Positions 1-11,580 of a stretch of DNA of 64,000 bases are shown here, in pieces. The notes beneath the pieces were generated by a model. That model searched no databases. It was given only the letters and a program-made list of their open reading frames with translations, and was not told where the DNA came from. The DNA comes from Cotesia glomerata (taxonomy: Eukaryota; Arthropoda; Insecta; Hymenoptera; Braconidae). Position 1 is the stretch's first letter. The number at the start of each line of letters is the position of its first letter. Made by a program: the position numbers and the translations under genes. The DNA lies in contig NC_058158.1 of the NCBI RefSeq assembly GCF_020080835.1, forward strand, positions 2,728,001 through 2,792,000. The letters are read 5' to 3'.

Positions 1-465
1 TTTTAGTGATATATAATTGCGTAACTTTTGATCACTGTCAACATTAAAAAAATTATTTATAAAAATTAGACATGATTTTTGCAACCATAAATATTATAAT
101 CAAAGTAAATTTTTAATAAAGAATTTTTCTATTACTCACAAAATATTTGTTAATTTTTTTTACAAATTGCTACTGCTTGACTACTTCAAAGTTTTTGGAC
201 CTTACCTGAAACAAAAAAAGGAAATTTTTGTAATTAAAAAAAACAAATTTAGTCGTTTCTTATAATAAATCTAAAATTATTTTATAGTACATATGAACAA
301 GTAGTTGTTATTGGTTGTATTGATAAAATAATTAACTTGATTTAAATGATACTAAAATAAATAGACATCCAACAAATTTTTAGTTTTTTATAATTGAGTT
401 ATTTGTGAAAAAAATTGCAGATGTAGAAATTAAAAAAAAAATATAAGTGGGAATTTAATAAGTTG

Positions 466-650
466 AGATTTTAAAATTTAATTATTTTGAATCAATGAGA
501 AAAATTTTCAAATTAAAAAATTTTTTTTAGATTCAGTAAATTTTACTTAATTCAAAAATTTTTATTCTTGATTCAAGATAATTAAATTTTTTAAAACAGT
601 TTTCTTAGTCCAAGATTTTTATCCTGTAAACAAGTTAATTTTTTCCATCA
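466..650. repeat. Degraded copy of TTCAAG family (A1)
   Basis: The stretch contains TTCTTGATTCAAGA and ends with CAAGTTAATTTTTTCCATCA. That is a decayed form of the right terminus CAAGTTAATTTTTTTATCTG of the intact copy at 52736-52976. The left end is not clear, so the boundaries are approximate. It probably belongs to the same non-autonomous TA-target family. Confidence 0.45.
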
Positions 651-1351
651 CTGATTATAAAGGAAAATTTTTTAAAAGTATAAAATTGAATCTTCGATAT
701 TAATCAATATTGTTGCCATCAATTTCCAATAATTCACTAGTTTGTGTACTCTACTAGAATTGACAATTGCAATTTAGTGGTGAGGTTACTAAAACCAACA
801 ATCCATTGTACAAGATTGAACCTTTGTACATATTTGTATTTGTATTTATGTTCCCGAACTTGATGAAGTCAAAATATATCGATCCAATTTCAATATATTA
901 GAACCAACACAAGTGATTGTTTATTTACGTAGAAATTTTTGAGTCGAAGAAGACCCTTCTCTACTCCATACTATTATTACTAAAAATCAAGGACGAGAAC
1001 CCAAGAGATTATCTAAATCTAAACGACGTGAATCTTTCGGGCAAAGTGGATTTTTCATAGGACGTCGTGATGAGTCGGTCGTGTATGTAATTCAAGGTGG
1101 GCTTTGATGCGCATTCAATCTACTCGTACTATTTTATTATTTCCGTTTTTTTCAATTCCCATCGAATGAAAACGTCGACCTCTTTTCACGGGTTTCGATG
1201 AATGGGGACACCCCTCCGGCGTTTCGGTCTCAGGGTATGTACATACATTTATATATGTACATGTATAGCATCACATATACGGTAAACTCATTCGTATAGT
1301 GCCTAGCCGCAGTACATCGGAAGACTAGATACGAACATACATCTAGCATCC

Positions 1352-1389
1352 AGCAACACCAACAACAACAACAACAACAACAACAACAG
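1352..1389 (+). repeat. (AAC)n microsatellite
   Basis: About nine AAC/CAA units in a row, followed at once by CAG TAA in the glutamine frame. The repeat opens spurious frames (poly-Q, poly-N or poly-C) on both strands. The flanks show no coding signal, so it is not taken as a poly-glutamine exon. Confidence 0.9.
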
Positions 1390-2157
1390 TAACAGTGTAC
1401 TGGAGAACGAAGTCTACACATTATAATACATGCAGTACTTGAATACAACCACCAGCCCGAACAGAAGATGGAGAACCGAATTGTATTTTCGGGCAGAAAG
1501 TAATTCGACAAGAGATTCTCTCGGTCACTCTACTCTCACGTCTCTTCTTCTGATCCCTGTACTCTATCCACCAACACTAACACTAATAGTAACAACAACT
1601 TGTATCCCATCAAGAAAAGGTCCTATGTTATGTTTGTATTTGGGACGGAATACATGCATATATACATAAGACACACTGAATAGTTTCCCAGATAGTTTCC
1701 CATACATCGTCTTTTCTCATGCATGCATGAGGATTTGGTCCCTGCCGAAAATAAAAGTCCTGTAAATGCATGAGACCAGCGTTGGAATTTTTCACGCTGA
1801 CCTTGGGCAAGAGAATGTTCGCTCGACAGGTAATGTAATAAAATATTTATTAATACTCATACTTATGCTCGACAGTCTATAAATATTAAATTATCATTAC
1901 AATGTTCAGGGACATTCACTGAGTCTTGGCTTGAAGCTTACCGAGGAATACGTGGAAAACTATTTGTTAATTATTACTAAGCACGTTCCGACTGACTCAT
2001 ACCTGACATCTTTTTTGTTATTGTTATTATTTATTTGATAATTGATACGAAGTGTAAGACGAATGGAAAATTTTTTTTAGCGAATGTTTATTTATTATGA
2101 GTTTTCTACGTAGTTCTTAGAAAGACGGATTTCATACCAGATGTCCTTAAATGTATG

Positions 2158-2322
2158 CACTGATAAAAAAATTAACTTGACTCAAGAGCCAAGATCTTGA
2201 ACCAAGAAACTCATTTTAAAGAAAATGAGTTTCTTGAGTCAAGAGAATAAATTTTTGAGTCAAGAAATTATTCTTGATTTAAGTAAATTATTTTTGTCTC
2301 AAGAATTTATTCTCTTGACTTT
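2158..2322. mobile_element. TTCAAG-family inverted-repeat element (A2), 3' part eroded
   Basis: It starts CACTGATAAAAAAATTAACT and runs with TTGA(C/A)TCAAGAG motifs on both strands, including a short palindrome where CTCATTTTAAAG meets its complement at about 2208-2230. Left end and order of motifs match the intact copy at 52736-52976. The right terminus is lost or diverged after about 2322. No frame inside looks coding; a 72-codon frame over this stretch is the repeat itself. Confidence 0.65.
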
Positions 2323-4026
2323 AATGTTCGATGATCTTCAATTATATAATGAAAAAAGGCAATTTGATATCCAAGATGGGAAAAGATTTTTTTATATTAG
2401 ATTTCTTGAGTTTATTGTGCATTCAAATTCAAACTTGAATTAAATATTGATCGAATCGATTTTTCATCAGTTGTATTTTCTCAATAAAAAAAATTTTTTT
2501 GGTTACTCTATTTTGATTTTAAACCCATTAGAAATTATTTTTTACTTTTTAATTTGCTTTTTTTTTTAAAGCGTGTTTTTCCGTTTTTTAAACTATCAAT
2601 TTGTATAGATGAAAAATTTCAAGCTTTTAATGTAAATTCAATATAAATTTATATTCTCCTAATTGTTTCATAAAATTGTATAATTATCTCAAAACGCTAA
2701 TTTTTTATTCTTCTGAAGAAAAAATTTTTTTAATTTAATTTAAAAGTAAAAATTATCTGAAATTGTTTAATATTTTTTACCAATGAGCAATTATTTGTTT
2801 ACAATTAGTTTTTCAAAATAGAGATCATAAGTCATAAAATAGTCAAAGTATCGATCAAAATGAAATAAAAAAAATGTTCTTTTCTAAAAATTTATCAATT
2901 TATTTTTATTTTAAAAATTTTTAATCATTTACTGTTAATATCATTTATTTTAGCTATTGATATTGTTGGACACTTACTTATTCCTTATATAGAGTTATTT
3001 TTATCGCGTAGTATACTGCACGTCTTATAAATTTTATTTTATTTCACCACTTTCCTTAGCAATTTCAGGAGCAGTGGAGAAGGTATCGAGAGCAGAGAAG
3101 ATAAAAGCAGAATCACTAAAAGACACAGAGTGAAGGGAGTTACAGACATTCGATTTAGCTGGCGTTTTTTGGATCATCACACATAACAACAATGACGAGA
3201 ATCCTCGGCGAAAATCTCTCCAGTCACGTACTAAGGTTGTTCTACTTTCTATTGACGACGTCTACACTCCTGCCGATATACGGTATACAGTATGGTGGCA
3301 CTAGGATTTGCAAGGGTGTGAGGATCGAGGATTGAGGATGGAGCAAAAGCCAAGTAGACGATGAAAGAACAGACGATTCTTTTTCCCGATGGCACGCGCT
3401 GACTCGGCCGTTGCCGACTTACGGTTTTATTCTTACACGGAAAGCGGCCATTTTTCCTCCTCGTTTTTCCAGCGTCCTCGTTGCCCTCGGGGAATGGGAT
3501 TTACTTATCGAAGATTGCGCTGTCAAGGAGTCTCCCGTCACTTCCCATTCCTATACCTATATATCCTTATTCCTTATATCTGATGTATGTAGTGTATGTA
3601 CGGCATGTACGTGTACAGCGACGTTGTGTCGAAACGAGTGGAAAAATAGAATAAAAGAGACCGAAATTTAAAGGAGCTTGTCGATTTGCTCAAGTCTTCG
3701 GTGACATTGTCATCTCTTTACGCAGCGTAAGGGCTTGAGCAATCGTTACGATCTCCTCGAGAACTTTCAACATCTCACGTTTAACTTTTTCTAACAGAAT
3801 TTTTTCTCAATCGTCTGCATGCTGTTGGTGTTAAAAATTAAATCACCGGAAAACGTTTACGATGAGATCGAATCAATTTACCTTTTTTTCTCATTTGAGT
3901 CTCTGGTTTCAAGTTAACATTATAGTTTTAGAGGTATCAAAATAATGGAGATTTATAGATTATAGATATGTGGATCATGATGTGTCATATTTGTAAAAAG
4001 ATATTCATATTTTCAACTATTAATAA
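2323..4026. other. Non-coding stretch, unique backbone
   Basis: 2323-3000 is A/T-rich with no structure beyond homopolymers. About 3050-3800 is clearly more G/C-balanced and may be older unique sequence. Two overlapping frames of 64 and 86 codons in this part lie in different frames and show no domain. No promoter or splice pair could be called. Confidence 0.5.
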
Positions 4027-4071
4027 CCCGTGAAAAAATATTCTGATGTGGCCAATTTTTATAAGTAACTA

Positions 4072-4307
4072 GGGTAGCAGTACCGTTTTTGGCCACCTTA
4101 GCACCGTTTTTGGCCAGTTAACTTTGGTAAGTTGAATTAATTTATAAAAAATTATAATATTATAACCATATTTTTGTTGAGTTTTAAAAAATTTATATTA
4201 AAACAAATTGAGCTTGTAATGGTTTATTAAGATAAATTCATTTCTATCGTTTATTTGAGCAACAAATGGCCATAAACAGTACAGTGGCCACAAACGGTAC
4301 TTTACCC
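4072..4307. mobile_element. TA-flanked inverted-repeat element (H)
   Basis: Terminal inverted repeats are GGGTAGCAGTACCGTTTTTG on the left and the complement of CAAACGGTACTTTACCC on the right, with TA on both sides (4070-4071 and 4308-4309). Just inside the left end ACCGTTTTTGGCCA is repeated in direct orientation, and GGCCA copies sit inverted near the right end. At 236 bp with no frame it is a non-autonomous element of Tc1/mariner-like target choice (inference from the TA duplication). It sits inside repeat R copy 1. Confidence 0.75.
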
Positions 4308-4344
4308 TATATCAGGCTATATATCAGAATAAAGAATTATTTGT

Positions 4345-4555
4345 TATTTTTTTTACACATTAAAAAATATTGTGTAAAATCATCACAATTTCTGTGTTAA
4401 ATACGGTCCACAAAAAATTATTTTAAAAAATCAAAACACTGTGTTAAAATAACACAAACTTTGTGTTAAAATAACACAATCTTTGTATTAAAATAACACA
4501 GTGTGTTGAATTTTAACACTAATTTTGTGTAGACTGTATTTAACATATTATTTTT
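4345..4555. repeat. TGTGTTAAAATAACACA-rich segment
   Basis: Short palindromic units such as TGTTAAAATAACACA recur at least three times between 4440 and 4500, with related single copies around them. Similar TGTTA/TAACACA words occur inside the 1.13 kb element at 34495-35623, so this could be a relic of that family. Ends cannot be fixed. Confidence 0.45.
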
Positions 4556-4965
4556 TACTGTATAGTGATTTGTACGGCAATTAACATGTTTTATTGAACA
4601 AAAATTGGTTTAGTAGTCAATTAAACTAAAAATGTTCAGTTAAATGTGTTAGTAAAACCTTAATTAAATATTATTAAATGCAGTTTTCTTGTAAAGAGAA
4701 TATTCAGCTATCATGCGTCCTCTGTCGGGGATTTTCAACGCTACAAGTCATTGAAAAATTATTTTCGTTTAGATAATTTTTGAGTTGATGATATGTATGC
4801 GATATTTTTAATTTAGTAAAGTTTATTCTCAAATATTGATCTTTTGTTTTAAAATAACATTCTTTCTAATGACGAACAAACATTATCATATTTCCAATTG
4901 ATAAAAAAAAATCATTTCTAAATTATTAGAAAAAAAAAATATCATTTTTCGATGATATTCATTAA

Positions 4966-5344
4966 CCCTAGACTGATCAACAAACGCGACCTAACGACTT
5001 TGGTCGAGTGATGAGGGATTTGCCGCAATGCTTTTAGAGCGTACAGTGTTGCCAGTTCATAGACGTTTGACAGGCAGAGACTAGAGGTGTTTTCGGCAAC
5101 GCCGCGGACAAAAAACTATTTACGACTCTGGTCAAGCGATGAGGAAAGCCCCGCAAATTTTTTTAAGAAATTTTTTTTCAGCAATTTAACGTTTTCGAAG
5201 ATGTTTGAAAAAATTATTAATATATTTTAAAATGTTCAAGGAACAAATTCAAATTTTTTTGAATAATTTTAGTAAATATTGAAGATGTAATAAACAAAAT
5301 ATAATTGAGCGCGGCGTCACGCTCATAGGGTGACCAGTCTAGGG
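4966..5344. mobile_element. piggyBac-like non-autonomous element (I)
   Basis: The element starts CCCTAGACTGATCA and ends TGACCAGTCTAGGG. It is flanked on both sides by TTAA (4962-4965 and 5345-5348). CCC-starting inverted ends with a TTAA target duplication are the hallmark of the piggyBac superfamily (established knowledge). The 379 bp body is more G/C-rich than its surroundings and has no long frame. Inside, two related blocks (CTTTGGTCGAGTGATGAGG near 4999 and CTCTGGTCAAGCGATGAGG near 5136) form a direct repeat. Confidence 0.8.
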
Positions 5345-5348
5345 TTAA

Positions 5349-7132
5349 TCCTTCTCTCGAGTATTTTCCCATATATTAAAAATAAAATCTGTCAGATTAA
5401 CCTAATTCATCTTTCTATAAAAAGTCTTTAGTTTCCAAATTATAGTTTATGGTTGTATTATTATACTAGCTCCCGTTTTAAGCCGATTATTGCTGTCGAT
5501 TTATCGATATTTACCAGCACTAAAAAATTAAACTCTGTTCCAAGAACCCGAGGGGAACAAAAGCAAGAATGTCACTTTCCTTTGATGAAAAATAAGTAAA
5601 GCCAAGAAAGAAAGAAAAGAGAGACAGGGGGATGACCATCAATAAGTTACCGTGACAGGTTGCTCTGTAATTTTAAAGCATTTCTCACGTGTATCGGACC
5701 AAGTACAGCAGGTAGCTCTATTGTGTCATATAATAAGTGGTCGATACACCACAAGTTACGTATACGCTCTTTTCCGAGTTATTTTTGAGAGGCATAGCGC
5801 CTTCAGTATAAGATAATATAATATAAAAAGTCTAGAGTCTAAGTCCAAGTTTTTCTTTTACTACTTGTATACTTTCAGACTGGGGCGTTTCACTTTTATA
5901 TTTTATAGTGGATATATTAATAGTGAGCAAAGTTAGGCACTCCAGGCAGACAAATTTTAAGAATAATCCGTATTCTATCCCATTACTGTCGGCGTTAACA
6001 ATTGTTGTACCTTTACCTCTGAATGAAGTGTTTTTTCCATTTTTTTCAGAGGAAAAGTTACGAAGAAAACGATTTCATAAATACAACTCTGTTAAATGGC
6101 TCGGTAAAGAAATGTTGTCACTATTGTCGAGGTATGAATGCCGCGTTTTAAAATACTCGACAAAGTAAATACATATAATATGTTAATAGCCAATTTTTGT
6201 CGTTTGAGTGAAGGTCCGCTTCGAAAATATGTACATAACTTTTTGTACGGCTGGTATGAATAAATGTATGACGAAATTAATTAACCGGGTATTGAATTTA
6301 AAAGAGAAACTTCAGTTCCGAGTTGAGAACAAGAATAACCATTGTGTGCTTGTTAATAACCAGATATAGATATATATTTGTCATTATTATATTATATATT
6401 AAAGGTTAAAGTATGAGTATGATAAGTTTGTTAAAACGTATACATCTGCAGACGGGGCTTATGCATATTTGAGTGCAATAGTTCTGAGCTCATCCTAATC
6501 CCGCTAATGATGTTGTCAAAGAGTGTGTTTGAGTATAAAGTTTTAGCATCAAAGAATACACATCGACGAGCAAACACAGAAGCTTTTTCGAGTTCGAATG
6601 CGGCACACTTTGCTTCCTTGTCTATCTGCAGATACGATGCGCTGCTACAATTTATGCACGAGTGAAAAGTTATGGTGTCAGGTTAGTTGTGCAAATAAAA
6701 AGTTTTAGTTTCTTAAAAGTGAGGCACTCTTTTGGTGCTCAATCATAATGCCAGTGTTTGCAACCCATGAAATCCAGGTTCCTTATTCGATATAGAGATT
6801 CGGAAAATAACCCAAGAGCTAAGACATATGTGAGCTGAATATAAACGCTCTCGTATTTGGTTATCAACGCTTGTTTGAGGTCGTTATAACTTTTATCTTC
6901 TTAAAATAATTCGATTTATTTTCATTTTCATCTCGCTAATTTCGTTCCTCTGAAATCGCTTAATGATACACAATTAACAATTTAATTTGAATTATTCTTG
7001 GACATATTGTTTTCAATATAATATTATTATTACAAATTTTGTAGGTTTTATATTTAAAAAAAAAATTTTTTAATTAATAAGATTAAATTTTTTATTAATT
7101 TTTTTTTGGTTATTTTAATAAAAAAATATATA
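5349..7132. other. Non-coding stretch, mixed composition
   Basis: 5349-6900 is unique, moderately A/T-rich sequence. An 86-codon frame at about 5908-6168 has no recognisable domain, and no splice signals support it. From 6900 on the DNA becomes A/T homopolymer-rich up to the palindromic element at 7133. No RNA gene or repeat array seen. Confidence 0.5.
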
Positions 7133-7347
7133 AGGTAAAAGACCGAGTTATTGACACTGTCCTAGTTATTGACACTTGCAATTTTATTTTAATTAAAAAA
7201 AAAAAATCAACTCTAATAAATTAAAAAATATAATTTTTGAATTATAAATTTTAAGAAAATTGGTTTTTTGAGAACATTTAATTTTTTTAATTAGAATAAA
7301 ATTGCAAGTGTCAACTAGGCCAGTGTCAATAACTGGGTATTTTACCT
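7133..7347. mobile_element. Near-palindromic element (G)
   Basis: The two halves are close complements for about 65 bp: AGGTAAAAGACCGAGTTATT on the left mirrors the complement of AACTGGGTATTTTACCT on the right. Each arm carries two nearby TTGACACT words. TA precedes the left end, and TC follows the right end where TA would be expected. An A/T-rich loop lies between the arms. A 111-codon minus-strand frame across the element is a product of the repeat, not a gene. Confidence 0.75.
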
Positions 7348-9660
7348 TCCAGAATAATATTTGATAATTGAAACAAATCACGAGTACAAGTATATTTTTA
7401 CAAATAATATTTAAATAATTGTATAGAACTTTTATTTGAATTAAAAAATTTTTTCTGTCTCCTGAAAAAGAGATCATTGATTTTTCATTTCGAGTGTCAA
7501 TTATCCTATAAATATCCGTTATTTTCATCTATAGCCAAAAAACCTTGTAAAATGACGTTACTTGTCACTAAATAACTGTTTTAAGATCAACTGATCATTT
7601 TACCAATCATGAAATACAAATACTCTCAAAACATTAGTACTCCTGATGCCTCAAAAGCATAAACATTGTTTTATCAAACTAGCTTGAGATTTATTTATGT
7701 TCGAATGCAGTGTAGTCTCTGGTACGCGGTGTCTGGTTATTGTTACTGACGTATGGCTGAAAAATATTTAAATAGAGACTACACTGGAATAATATTAGTT
7801 AAATTGGTTATTTATAGATAGAGTACCTTGGTTAGTGCACGTAAACGCTTCACACTCTACTGGTTTTGAAAGTTATAAGTATATAAAGCTCGTTTATTTA
7901 TTATATTGTCTTTCCTCACTATTATCTCACTATTACTGTCTTATAAATGTGTAATATACGCAAGTTGTTTATCCCCTTCTCCTTCTTCTTCTTCTACCCA
8001 TCTCAGCGATAGAATTCTCGTGCTCTTTTTTTCCAGCTGGCACCCTGAAAATTGCAATTTCAACATTGAATTTAAATTTTCCTTAGACGCGTTGAGTTAA
8101 CAGATGTATGCAGAGTGTATCTTTGTTCCGGGATGTGTTTTTCTTGAGATTTTATAAAAACTTGGTCTACATGACTCGCGTCTGCTCCGCTCAGCTCTAC
8201 TTGGTCTTTTTCCTGTTCATCTCTCGGTGTTTTAACGCTGTGAAAAAGTTTGTAATGAATTCGACCGCGGAAAAAGCTTGCAAAGCGAATCTACCTTACC
8301 AAGAAAACGAATTATATTATATCGGCGTAAAGCGTAAGAGAAAGATCCTAAGTCTTGACTGGCTTTCGTCTAGCTCTACTCGCTGAGACCAAAAGTTTAC
8401 AAGCAGCATATACATATTATATCCCACCACAAGTTTATGGCCTCTGTAAACTCTCTATGTGTCTATGCTATGTAAACTAAGTACCGTCGCTGTACTTGTA
8501 TGTGCGCGATGTATATACTAAGCCGGATGATGCACACACTTTTGCAACGGTTCGTTTCGTTTTCACAGCAAGAATCCAGTATAAGTAAGAAGGGTTGACG
8601 CTGGAAAAGGATAGAACGAAAGAAGAAAAGCGGGAATCGGAGTTAGTAAAAAATGAAAAAAGAAAAAAAAATAAATGAAAAATAAAAATAGTGGAAAAGG
8701 CGAACTAAAAGTTGCACTCTCGGGAAGCGTTAAACGTCTTGGCAAAACGTTTTATGAGGTTGGATTATAAGCGTGAAAAAAATAATAACAGACAAGAAAA
8801 ATTATATTTATCAACAAAGTTGTAAAGGGTTGAAAAATATCCGACTAAGTTTGTTTTTAATTTCAGCTCTAACTTTGAATTATTTTGTCATAACATTGTT
8901 ATTCTTTTTTCATCATTTTTTCACGTTTGCTGTAAATAAAATTTTTAGTTTAATATCTTGGTTCTTTTTATGTAGCCACATGATATTTATTAAGAACTTA
9001 TAATAGCAATAAAATTTGTAGTTTTAAGATTTAAACCAATATTTAATAAAAAAATAGCCTACCTGTGCGAACATTTTGCAAAATGTTGTGATAATAAATA
9101 AAATAACAAATGGTCATATTTGAGTTTTTAAGATTGATAAATAGTTGAAATATATTGAACCGTAACACCAAAAAAATACTTTTGAGAAATAAAATATATG
9201 ATAAAAAAAGTTTTTATTAAGTTTCATTTGAATTAAGTTTCAAAATATAAAAAAGAAAATTTTAAATAAATTATTAAAAAACTCAACTAAAAAGTGATTA
9301 TATCATCACAGTAAATTTTCTAAGAGTTATCACTTGGCGCTGAGTCAATTTCTCGCAAAGTTAAATATTTCCAAAAATTGCTGATCCAAAATAAAACAAT
9401 AATTTAAGAAAAGAAGTTGATGTTAAATTGACTTACTTTCAAACTCGCCGTATAAATTGAAACCTTATTCAACAAAAATTGATTTTTCTTTTCAGTTCCA
9501 AAAAAATCAGGTGGCTCATCGTTTTGACAGCGACAGCGATCCAAACAAATTCACCCATTCCCATCTAATTCGACTATTTTTTAGATGATCGAGTATCTAA
9601 TACGTAAAATGAATGAATAATATTGTCTTGGACACAATGAGGTTGCTCGGAAAATAAAAT
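7348..9660. other. Non-coding stretch
   Basis: Unique sequence with alternating balanced (about 7680-8560) and A/T-rich (about 8760-9480) parts. Several frames of 60-92 codons occur (for example 8108-8386 on +) but none contains a known motif or is flanked by convincing splice sites. No repeat family of this window is recognised here. Confidence 0.5.
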
Positions 9661-10224
9661 GGTCGTCTTATGCTTGACACTTTCCAGCACACACAGTCTC
9701 CAGCATAGGAACCGAATTATAGGGAGGATTACGAGATTGCCGCGAGGGGATTACGTAGATGTCTCTTGGGACGTCCAATCTCCAGGATAAACACTTTCCT
9801 GCCATCATTTTGGCGGCAGCGCGATTCTCTCTTACCCTTCTCACTATCACAAGTCTATGCCTCTCTTCTCTTTTTTTTTTGTCGCTCATCTCCACCCGTT
9901 CCTTATTTCATTTTACAACGTACCCTCTCTCCGTCTCTGAAAACTCCACTTCGGGCCGGCTGTCAAACTATTTGCAAAACTTATTGTCGCCATCTCTCTT
10001 ACTCTCTTCTTTTCTTCTTAATACCCTATATTCTATTTACTCCATGCTTTCATTTTTCATACACACAAGCTCAGTATTGCCTGAGGGTCATATTAAAAAT
10101 TCATTATCGGAAAATGTGTGACTGAACGAGATTTCCAGTAAAAGAATAAATTCTTAGATAAAATAGCTGACGTATTTCTTTCCTTAATATTATTTTTTAC
10201 CCGACTACAACCAAGAATATGTAT

Positions 10225-10226
<2 letters not shown>

Positions 10227-10267
<41 letters not shown>
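10227..10267. repeat. (AT)n microsatellite
   Basis: About 20 uninterrupted AT units. They translate as alternating Ile-Tyr and account for short frames on both strands here. Confidence 0.95.
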
Positions 10268-10268
<1 letters not shown>

Positions 10269-10676
10269 CATAAGCACAGAACACAGTACCCTCTTCAATT
10301 TATTGACATCGATCTGTCATTTGACTTTCTTTCTCAAAGCTCATTCTTTCCTCCACAAGCTCTTATATAAATTTTATATTTTCATTTTATTTTTAATTCA
10401 ACCTCAATCCCTTGATGTTCCCAAAGGGAAACCTCCGGTGTAGGAGCCTTTCTCTCGTCTCGACTTTTCAAATTCTCTGGACGTTACTGGAACGAGCGGA
10501 CACATCGGGTCAAATCGTCCGGTCCACTCGTCAGAATTAAATCTTCCAGGCTATCGAATGGAAATCTAAAACGCCAGACTCTTTTCCATTTTCTTTTTAT
10601 CCTTTCCCACCCCCTCCTTCTTTACCATCTTGGTCCCTTATATTCTAAACCTCAGCCTCCTTTCCACCCCGAGCTT

Positions 10677-10702
10677 TTCCTTCTCCTTCTCCTTCTCCTT
10701 TT
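10677..10702 (+). repeat. (TTCTCC)n short tandem repeat
   Basis: Four units of a TTCTCC hexamer in the pyrimidine-rich block; too short to be more than a simple repeat. Confidence 0.8.
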
Positions 10703-10980
10703 CAGAGTTTCCGTTTTATTTCAATGTTTTTTTATTCACTTCCTTTTTCCTGCATCCTCTAAACGCTTTACCCGTCGGCAAATCTCATCGCGAAGACGAC
10801 AGCCGTCTCCATCTTTCTTCCGAGTGTTCTCCTGAGGAATATTCAACTCCCTCCGGCCATGCACACCACGTTATACGCTCTACTATGTATAAGATAAGCG
10901 AGAACCAGTTTTCCGGGCTGCAATCACGTCACCCGTCACTTAGCCAAGTGTCAAGGCAATAATAAAACTATGTATAATAA

Positions 10981-11580
10981 AAACCCGGTGTAAAACCTTC
11001 CCGTTACACATATATCTGCTTCCGGGAGCTGAAATAAGGAGTATCATCTTCAATTGTCAACGAGTCACTTCGAAATAGGACAAGGAATGAAAAAGGTTTT
11101 TTCCAGTACATTTTATCATCGACAATCGACAACCTCCACAGCATCTTTTACTGTCGTCATTTATCCGTTAATGGGGACGCTATAAGCCATCACATCGAGT
11201 ACGCTAATCTGTTTATAAGATACTTTAATGAGAGAGCAGATGAAGTTAACCTAAGGAGGGATTTGGCTGCTAATACACGTCTACATGCTGGTATCATATC
11301 TTACCCTCATTATTTTTACTAATAAGAGTGATAAATTCGACTCAATTACTCACTGCTGGTTTATATTAACTCTAGAATGTGTAATAATCCGTAAACCAGT
11401 GACTTATTGCCTTCGAAAGCTTCCACATTTTAAGTTTCTTTAATTGCACACCTCCTAACGCAAAGCCACATTGCAAAGAATTTTTTTTTAAATTACTGTT
11501 AAATTAAAATCTAGTTTTTCCAAAATAAAATACTTGTAAAATTTATAATAATAATATTCCATTGATAAAAAATATGTCCA
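10981..11580. other. Non-coding stretch
   Basis: Moderately balanced unique sequence to about 11450, then A/T-rich up to the nested element pair. No frame over 60 codons apart from one minus-strand frame running into the neighbouring repeat. Nothing else is seen. Confidence 0.5.

Larger units (their letters stand above)
1..2157. other. A/T-rich non-coding backbone
   Basis: No coding exon is seen. The first 900 bases are almost pure A/T with homopolymer runs. A more balanced stretch follows at about 900-1820, with an (AAC)n microsatellite. Short open frames around 1230-1810 overlap on both strands and have no recognisable domain; one is carried by the triplet repeat. A worn member of the TTCAAG-rich family A lies at about 466-650. 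Confidence 0.6.
4027..4745. repeat. Dispersed repeat R, copy 1 (interrupted)
   Basis: Colinear blocks are shared with 44217-45000: CCCGTGAAAAAATATTCTGA, then GGCTATATA, then TTGGTTTAGTAGT, then TCATGCGTCCTCTGTCGG. A small TA-flanked element (4072-4307) and a TAACACA-rich segment (about 4345-4550) break this copy. No coding capacity is visible. The type of repeat is unknown; the shared order of blocks over roughly 700 bp is the evidence for common descent. Confidence 0.6.
9661..10980. other. Pyrimidine-rich unique block
   Basis: The + strand is strongly biased to C and T (about 9780-10080 and 10570-10760). This suppresses stop codons in several frames at once: frames of 120 and 119 codons overlap in different registers at 9759-10125, and one of 110 codons lies at 10630-10962. 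Simultaneous openness in two frames argues for base bias, not coding. A CTTCTC microsatellite sits at 10677-10702 and an (AT)n tract at 10227-10267. Confidence 0.55.

Noticed and set aside
1352..1389. Possible poly-glutamine exon
   Set aside because: The glutamine frame stops directly after the repeat and the flanks show no coding signal.
7193..7528. 111-codon minus-strand frame
   Set aside because: Runs through the palindromic element G and A/T homopolymers; Lys/Ile/Asn/Phe bias of non-coding A/T-rich DNA.
9759..10125. Two overlapping frames of 120 and 119 codons
   Set aside because: Both are open at once because the strand is C/T-rich and poor in stop codons; neither has a domain.
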